NCBI GenBank assembly: GCA_024644945.1 | Contig: JAHEGU010000020.1 | Coordinates: forward strand, 1-48,182 | Direction: 5' to 3' | DNA length: 48,182 nt | Source: Gammaproteobacteria bacterium | GTDB taxonomy: Bacteria > Pseudomonadota > Gammaproteobacteria > Arenicellales > Poriferihabitantaceae | Part shown: one piece after another, positions 42,993 through 48,182 of the stretch | Numbering within the stretch: the stretch's first letter is position 1 | How the letters are laid out: each line of letters begins with the position of its first letter | Notes under the pieces: generated by a model | Seen by the model: only the letters and a program-made list of their open reading frames with translations | What the model was told of the DNA's origin: nothing | Database searches by the model: none | Made by a program: the position numbers and the translations under genes

Positions 42993-44456
42993 ATGGCACT
43001 TGACGTTAATCCTGCAGTCTTACTCGCAGAAGCGCATTTGTTGCTGGTGATAGGAATTTCCATTCGAGTCATTATGAATCGGCCAGCGACGGGGGTCGCG
43101 TTGGCCTGGCTGACGATCGTTGCAGCAATCCCTTATATTGGTGCTGTCGCTTACTTCATGATTGGTGAGAGAAGAATCAGCCCACGCCGAATGGGGCGTC
43201 TCGGTCAGTTAACCACTGACTACAAGCTTCTTTCTCAAATGATCGTTAAGAAAGGTTTGAATAAAGTCGACTGGGATCGACACTCGGCGGCAGCCAGAAG
43301 TATGGGGGTGCTGGGTTTCAATACTGCGCAGGCGCATGTATTCGCGGGAAGCGAAATGGAACTTGTCTCCGATACCCAGGAAATACTTTCGGGTATTGCG
43401 ACCGATATCAGTCACGCACAAACCAGTGCGTTAATGGAGTTCTATATCTGGCACGAAGGGGGAACCGCGGATACGGTTGTCGATGCCCTGGTTGCTGCGT
43501 CGGAAAGAGGCGTCTATTGCCTCGTGCTGGTCGACGCAATCGGGGGCAGTACCTGGTGGAGTGGAAATCAACCAGCACGGCTGCGTGAATCTGGGGTTTT
43601 AGTTGAGGCGGCGTTTCCAGTAGGGCCGATTCGTTCATTTGTGGGACGAACAGACCTTCGCCTTCATCGAAAAATTGTGGTCATCGACGGCGAGACGGCT
43701 TGGACTGGTAGTATGAATCTAGTGGATCCCCGATTCTTTAAACAGGACGGCGGGTTCGGTGAATGGGTGGATGCTATGGTGCGAGTGCAGGGCGCCGCGG
43801 TACTGCCTCTGGCTGCTGTGATGGTTGGCGATTGGGTGATCGAGACCGGGTCGGATGCGACGCAGATTGCCACGGCAGCTGGTATAACGCTCCCTGAACC
43901 AAAAGGTTCCGCGGATATACAGGTGATATCCTCTGGGCCTGGAACAAGAAGGAATGCGTTGCTCAAGCTGATGCATGCAATGATACACAGCGCCAAGCAG
44001 GAGGTGATCATCACGACGCCCTATCTTGTTCCAGATGAATCGTTATTGTGGGCGCTGCGTGGTGCCGTGGGAAAGGGGGTTCGGGTGCGGATTGTCGTGC
44101 CGAAGAAAGTCGATTCTTTTATGACTCGGCACGCAAGCAATTCATATTTAGATGATATGCTGGATAACGGTATGGAGATCTATCTTTATCATGAAGGATT
44201 GCTGCATACTAAATCCATTACCGTTGACGGCGAGATTTCTATGTTCGGAACAGTGAATCTGGATATGCGGAGCCTGTGGCTGAATCACGAAGTTTCATTG
44301 TTTGTCTACGACAAGGAATTTGCACTCAACCTTTCTGAACTCCAGAATTCTTATATCGCTAATTCGGAAGCTCTTGAGAATGAAAAATGGTCTAAGCGTT
44401 CATTTGCCGTAAAGTTTCTTGAAAATACCATGCGATTGATGAGCCCGCTGCTGTAA
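42993..44456 (+). CDS. cls: Cardiolipin synthase (PLD superfamily)
   Basis: From ATG 42993 (TTG 42984 is possible) this has 487 residues. Two N-terminal membrane helices (AEAHLLLVIGISIRVIMNRP and WLTIVAAIPYIGAVAYFMIG) form the PLDc_N region. The two HKD motifs are HRKIVVIDGETAWTGSMNLVD and HTKSITVDGEISMFGTVNLD. Length and layout match ClsA-type bacterial cardiolipin synthases, which condense two phosphatidylglycerol molecules to cardiolipin and glycerol. It is divergent from the AsmA gene; a shared regulatory gap under 100 bp suggests coordinated control of envelope lipids. Confidence 0.93.
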   Translation: MALDVNPAVLLAEAHLLLVIGISIRVIMNRPATGVALAWLTIVAAIPYIGAVAYFMIGERRISPRRMGRLGQLTTDYKLLSQMIVKKGLNKVDWDRHSAAARSMGVLGFNTAQAHVFAGSEMELVSDTQEILSGIATDISHAQTSALMEFYIWHEGGTADTVVDALVAASERGVYCLVLVDAIGGSTWWSGNQPARLRESGVLVEAAFPVGPIRSFVGRTDLRLHRKIVVIDGETAWTGSMNLVDPRFFKQDGGFGEWVDAMVRVQGAAVLPLAAVMVGDWVIETGSDATQIATAAGITLPEPKGSADIQVISSGPGTRRNALLKLMHAMIHSAKQEVIITTPYLVPDESLLWALRGAVGKGVRVRIVVPKKVDSFMTRHASNSYLDDMLDNGMEIYLYHEGLLHTKSITVDGEISMFGTVNLDMRSLWLNHEVSLFVYDKEFALNLSELQNSYIANSEALENEKWSKRSFAVKFLENTMRLMSPLL

Positions 44457-44510
44457 GAATTCCGGCTGATCTGAAAGTTATATTCCATCGATCGAATGAT
44501 CGAATTACGA

Positions 44511-46073
44511 TTACTTCAATGCTCCCTTTCGATTCCGGATCGAGCTATATGCAATATAATATTTATAGATATTGGAAACATACTGCACAGTCTCGCGGCC
44601 GATTTGTCGCGCTGCAAGCACTTCTACATTGTTAAACCACAGGTTAGGATCGAAACCATCGCTTGCGGCTTCGGTGCGCAGTTTTGTAATTCGCGCGGGG
44701 CCAGCGTTGTAGGCTGCAAAACTGAATAACATCTGGTTGAGTGGGTCGATAGCGGGGTCACTGAAGTATCGATCGTGCACAAAGTGCAGATACTTTGTAC
44801 CCGCATGAATATTGGTTTCCAGTTTATCGATTCCATTGATATCGATATTTGGGTCGCTGGCCGTACTCTTCAGTACTTGCATGATGCCGATGGCGCCAGC
44901 GCCGCTACGTTTGCTATGATCGAGCTGTGATTCCTGGTAAGCCAGAGCAATAATCATTAAGTGATCAAATTCATACTGATCAGCATATTTCTGAAAAAAT
45001 CCAACCACTGACTTGACTTTTTTTAGCTCCCTTTCGCTCAGCGCATTACGCGTCCATTTATTGTCTTTCAAATATCGTTTGATCGCGATGTTTCCGAGTA
45101 AAGTACCCTTGCGCGTTTTTTCGACAAGTTCGTTATAAATTTTTTCAAGCTTGGGGCTGTTCTTTCGAAATGCAGCGGCAATTTCGCCGCCTTCACGGAT
45201 ATAAATATCCGGCCTGTGGGTCAAATCATCGAACACTGTGACCCAGAACTCGGCTTTATGGCTGTCGACTATTGCCATTTCCAGTAACCCCGCGCTGACC
45301 ATTTCCAGCAGATCAGAATCCTCGAGGTATTCTTGAGCAAATTCTATTCTTACGGGATCTTTGTCCTCGGATTCGAAACGTTGATTAAGCTTTAGCAGGG
45401 ATTCGTAATAACTGCTTGACTCACGCACCGTCAGGGTTTTGCCGGAGAGGTCATCAATTGAATCTATTTTTGGCGCAGCAGGTCCTGTTACGAGTGTCTC
45501 CTTGACGTTCGACACAACAGGGTCCGCAAAATCGACAAGTTTCTGGCGTTCCGGCGTAATCGTGAGATTCGCAACCGCAATATCTCCGCGCCCTTCGATT
45601 AATCCAGGAAGAAGCTGGTCTCTGCGAACAGGGATCAGGATCACTTTTATTTTTTGTGTTTTCCGCTTCAGCTTTTCGTTGATCAGCTTTGCCAGCTCTG
45701 CAGCAAGGAATGGTGTGGTCCCCAGCTGTCGCCCCCGATCGAAAAAGAACATGATTTTGTTGTAAACCACCAGTATCCGAACAAAACCCCGTTCCACCAT
45801 GCCGTCAAAATCTCCGGTCCATGGCTGGTTGAGTTCTATGCCGTTGAATCGATCGGGCTCTGCATCCGCCTGAGTCTCGGACACTGCGATAGTTTCAGTT
45901 TCGGCTTCGCTGCCAGGATCCGAGGCCTGGTCGATTTTAACTTCAGTTGCGGAAGTGCCGTTGTCCTCGAATAATGGCCAGTTGATGATTAACAGCAGGA
46001 CCCCGAGGATTAATCCACTCACAATCAGACGACGCACGAGGCGCGTCCAAAAGGCTGGATTCACCGTCACCAA
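44511..46073 (-). CDS. MltF-like lytic transglycosylase (SBP + SLT), paralogue 2
   Basis: This starts at a TTG (46073) with in-frame GTG alternatives at 46070 and 46064, giving about 520 residues. A non-cleaved-looking N-terminal helix (LIVSGLILGVLLLIINWPLF) and an acidic linker (EAETETIAVSETQADAEPD) precede the SBP_bac_3 domain (ANLTITPERQKLVDFADPVV) and the SLT domain with the catalytic Glu in AYQESQLDHSKRSGAGAIGI and FSFAAYNAGPARI. Long stretches are identical to paralogue 1 at 31.0-32.5 kb, such as VTGPAAPKI/VTGPAAPEI, IGRETVQYVSNIYKYYIAY. Length fits E. coli MltF (518). It is convergent with cls and probably remains membrane anchored, unlike paralogue 1. Confidence 0.92.
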   Translation of the reverse strand: MVTVNPAFWTRLVRRLIVSGLILGVLLLIINWPLFEDNGTSATEVKIDQASDPGSEAETETIAVSETQADAEPDRFNGIELNQPWTGDFDGMVERGFVRILVVYNKIMFFFDRGRQLGTTPFLAAELAKLINEKLKRKTQKIKVILIPVRRDQLLPGLIEGRGDIAVANLTITPERQKLVDFADPVVSNVKETLVTGPAAPKIDSIDDLSGKTLTVRESSSYYESLLKLNQRFESEDKDPVRIEFAQEYLEDSDLLEMVSAGLLEMAIVDSHKAEFWVTVFDDLTHRPDIYIREGGEIAAAFRKNSPKLEKIYNELVEKTRKGTLLGNIAIKRYLKDNKWTRNALSERELKKVKSVVGFFQKYADQYEFDHLMIIALAYQESQLDHSKRSGAGAIGIMQVLKSTASDPNIDINGIDKLETNIHAGTKYLHFVHDRYFSDPAIDPLNQMLFSFAAYNAGPARITKLRTEAASDGFDPNLWFNNVEVLAARQIGRETVQYVSNIYKYYIAYSSIRNRKGALK

Positions 46074-46282
46074 CTTGGACCTAGGTGAGCAACGCAGATA
46101 GCCATCGTAAACAATAGTAGAGCCTTTGACGACTCGAGTTTAAATAAAAATCAACATGCATACTCTAGCGTATGCTCATTCTGATGTCGATTATCTGAAT
46201 GGGTTGTTGTATGACGAATCCTTTAAAATAAGAAAAGTAATGCTCAAGTTCAATCACTGCAATTTGCTGAGGTCAATTAAAA

Positions 46283-46768
46283 ATGGAAATCGAACAACTT
46301 AAACAGAAAAACGACCGGATGTTTGTTCTGGTCTGTCTGAATTTCGCTATGCTCGCGGTTATATTTTTCGGGTCGGGCTACGTGCTCTGGCAATCAGCCA
46401 CGATTATTAATAAATTAAAAGAAGATCTCGATACAGCCGAGCTGGCGATGGTTGAGATAAGGGAACGTTTGCAACAGCTGGATGTGGATGCAGCGATGGA
46501 CAGAGTGATGAGCGACGCCACGGAAAAGATCAAAGTATCTGTCAGCACCGCGCTTCAGGAGTCCGATCTAGGCAGTCCATTAATGGAGTTATCTCAAAGA
46601 GTTCAGGGTGGGCAGGAAAAGCTCGAACAAACCACCGCAGCAATTGCTGAAATTAATGAGAGGTTGAAGAATATCGAGACGGAAGAACTGGCTCAGCTGG
46701 TGTCTTACAATATGCTGAAAGGTCTAGGTGAAGGATTTACCGAGGCAGCCGAGGCAAGAAAGCCGTAA
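46283..46768 (+). CDS. Membrane-anchored coiled-coil protein, unknown function
   Basis: The 161-residue protein has a short basic N-terminus (MEIEQLKQKNDRM), one membrane helix (FVLVCLNFAMLAVIFFGSGY) and then a long heptad-rich region (INKLKEDLDTAELAMVEIRE, LQQLDVDAAMDRVMSDATEK, QGGQEKLEQTTAAIAEINER) ending near residue 150. GAGGT lies nine bases before the ATG. The design suggests a scaffold or adaptor at the membrane. I do not recognise a family. It is divergent from MltF paralogue 2 and convergent with the MFS gene. Confidence 0.72.
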   Translation: MEIEQLKQKNDRMFVLVCLNFAMLAVIFFGSGYVLWQSATIINKLKEDLDTAELAMVEIRERLQQLDVDAAMDRVMSDATEKIKVSVSTALQESDLGSPLMELSQRVQGGQEKLEQTTAAIAEINERLKNIETEELAQLVSYNMLKGLGEGFTEAAEARKP

Positions 46769-46829
46769 ATTCGTAGAGGGGTGACAATTGATTGTTTAGA
46801 CATAACCTGGAACGGTGAAGGCCCTACTG

Positions 46830-48029
46830 TTACGAAGCAGACGTTACCGCGTCGTATTTTGGCAGCAGTAGCGTGGCGCTGAAAATAAATAGCGCGGCGA
46901 TGCCGAGGATTGTGAATAGCCTGTTAAATCCCCATTGACCGTGTATCCACCCGATCAGCGGTACAGCGGAAGCCATGACCGAGAAAGTAATTATATAGCG
47001 CAGGGCAAAGGCGCGGCTGCGCCATTCGCTGTGTGCCATGCGGCCAACCAGGACGTCGTTAATGGGGATCTGGCCGAAGACCACGAACATAAAAGCAATG
47101 GAAACAATGAGAGCTGCGACGCCGCTCATTTTTATCATGACAAAGAAAAATATCGCCTGCAGGAGCGCAACTACGGCAAAAATGATTCGCACCGAATGAT
47201 TGTCGATCAGGTAGCCCACGACTAGTTGCGCCAACGCTGCCAGCGAGAACGCCAGGAACGCATACCATCCTACCATGGTCGCAGTTCCGGCCAGATTTCC
47301 GAGTCGTTCGTCAAAAATTTTAGGGAGCGCGAAGGTGGTGCTTTGAAAAATTAATCCACCGATCGCGGTGGTGAAAAAGATAACAGCAAAGACGCGTATC
47401 AGTGTGTCGCGAGAGACAGATCTGGGCGTGGATCTGTTTTTAGTCGCTGAAATTGTGCTTGAGTGGATCTCATTGGTCTGCTTATCGTGTATGAAAAAAA
47501 GATACAGCACGCCGATAATAATTGACACCAAACCAGGCACAATGAATGCCGCTTTCCAGCCTGTGCTGTCGATGAAAAACCCAGTTAGCAGGGCGGCGCT
47601 GGCGACCCCCATGTTGCCAAATACACCATTGATTGCCAAAGGCAAACCGGTTTTACTGCGCCCTTGAATAACCAGGGAAAGACCGACGGGATGATAGATG
47701 GCGGCGAACACACCTATGAGAGTCAGACTCGCGGCAATCTGCAGAGGGGTGCTGGATAAACTTGCGAGTATCGAGCTGATTCCGATGCCGATAAAGAAGA
47801 TCACGATCATACCTTCGCGGCTCCATTTGTCGGCGATCCATCCCGCGACAATGGCACCAACACCGAAGGCAACAAAGCCCGGGGTTGCGTATGGGATCAG
47901 ATCTGCATAGCTCATGTTCCACTCACTGCTGAGCCTGAGTGCTGCCACCGAGGCGAAGATCAGCATGAATAAGTGGTCGAGAAAGTGACCTACATTTAAA
48001 AATAGAAAATGTTTTTGGCTACGATGCAC
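46830..48029 (-). CDS. MFS transporter (FSR/fosmidomycin-resistance-like)
   Basis: The 399-residue protein has 12 predicted membrane helices. The loop 2-3 motif A is GWIADKWSREGMIVIFFIGI (G-x3-D-x3-R). It starts with the HFLDHLFMLIFASVAALRLS helix, typical of the Fsr-like branch, and has IYHPVGLSLVIQGRSKTGLP in helix 4-5, another mark of that branch. Drug or small anion export is likely but not shown. The start is ATG 48029. It is convergent with the coiled-coil gene. Confidence 0.9.
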   Translation of the reverse strand: MHRSQKHFLFLNVGHFLDHLFMLIFASVAALRLSSEWNMSYADLIPYATPGFVAFGVGAIVAGWIADKWSREGMIVIFFIGIGISSILASLSSTPLQIAASLTLIGVFAAIYHPVGLSLVIQGRSKTGLPLAINGVFGNMGVASAALLTGFFIDSTGWKAAFIVPGLVSIIIGVLYLFFIHDKQTNEIHSSTISATKNRSTPRSVSRDTLIRVFAVIFFTTAIGGLIFQSTTFALPKIFDERLGNLAGTATMVGWYAFLAFSLAALAQLVVGYLIDNHSVRIIFAVVALLQAIFFFVMIKMSGVAALIVSIAFMFVVFGQIPINDVLVGRMAHSEWRSRAFALRYIITFSVMASAVPLIGWIHGQWGFNRLFTILGIAALFIFSATLLLPKYDAVTSAS

Positions 48030-48110
48030 GAAAAGGGTTTTTGCGCAGACTCTGTATCAGCAATGTCGAGTTTAAGTTGATGAAAATATGTTGGTGCAGC
48101 GCTTATCGAG

Positions 48111-48182
48111 TCAGTTTGCCGGCTGCCCGAGGGATTTTAATTTCTCATACAAAGAGACGGGAACCACCACGCCCTGGTTTTT
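48111..48182 (-). CDS. C-terminal end of a gene cut by the window edge
   Basis: The minus strand is open from the window edge to a TGA at 48111, reading KNQGVVVPVSLYEKLKSLGQ PAN. The frame is only 24 codons here, so it is supported mainly by protein-like composition and by lying 80 bp upstream of the MFS gene on the same strand. The family cannot be told. Confidence 0.35.
   Translation of the reverse strand, partial: KNQGVVVPVSLYEKLKSLGQPAN

Noticed and set aside
1-48182. CRISPR arrays, tRNA or rRNA genes, integrase or phage genes
   Set aside because: No regularly spaced repeats, cloverleaf-like segments with conserved T-loops, or integrase/phage structural proteins were seen in reading both strands.

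Overview
The window looks like chromosomal DNA from a free-living, probably marine gammaproteobacterium. This rests on gene content: RecQ, two MltF-type lytic transglycosylases, an AsmA-like envelope protein, a PerM-type AI-2E permease, Na+/alanine symport, C2-sulfonate (taurine-type) catabolism and a D-glutamate catabolic gene pair. I found no rRNA, tRNA, CRISPR array, phage block or intact insertion sequence. Taxonomy is inferred from protein families only.

Layout. 1-2.7 kb: a minus-strand run (partial periplasmic protein, MarC, DoxX-like, ACT-domain protein, YdjM-like membrane protein). 2.9-7.4 kb: a class V PLP enzyme, a duplicated zinc-ribbon protein, a Tat-exported Acg/nitroreductase-like flavoprotein followed by its MarR regulator behind a promoter with two near-identical palindromic operators, then UspA. 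7.5-14.7 kb: AgcS symporter, a frameshifted GrlR-like gene, an N-formylglutamate amidohydrolase-family gene, a tandem SnoaL protein, debris of a GcvT-family gene, a Met/His-rich secreted protein, a CBS pair, a GNAT and a small orphan. 14.7-18.1 kb: an alkaline-phosphatase-superfamily gene between two copies of a roughly 78-bp repeat, then recQ.

18.3-28.1 kb is the metabolic core. On the minus strand lie ald, xsc, a YedZ/MsrQ-like haem membrane protein, pta, dgcA and dgcN; an acyl-CoA synthetase diverges from ald. Xsc releases acetyl phosphate and sulfite from sulfoacetaldehyde, Pta turns acetyl phosphate into acetyl-CoA, and Ald regenerates pyruvate from the alanine that a taurine:pyruvate aminotransferase would make. 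DgcN consumes acetyl-CoA to acetylate D-glutamate and DgcA racemises the product. A strong terminator separates ald-xsc from the rest.

28.2-48.2 kb is envelope-rich: DUF502, membrane-anchored GDPD, MltF paralogue 1, MscS, TerB-like, a solute-binding protein, an AI-2E permease, a giant AsmA, cardiolipin synthase, MltF paralogue 2, a coiled-coil membrane protein and an MFS transporter. Between 34.4 and 37.3 kb are a cyclase remnant, a methyltransferase pseudogene with at least three lesions, and a MITE-like element.

The most notable observations are the promoter-embedded twin operators, the physical coupling of sulfonate-derived acetyl phosphate to D-glutamate acetylation, the homopolymer frameshift in the GrlR-like gene, the repeat pair around the phosphatase gene, and several decayed genes visible only when frames are joined. 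I did not see a convincing new defence system or an unknown multi-gene machine.
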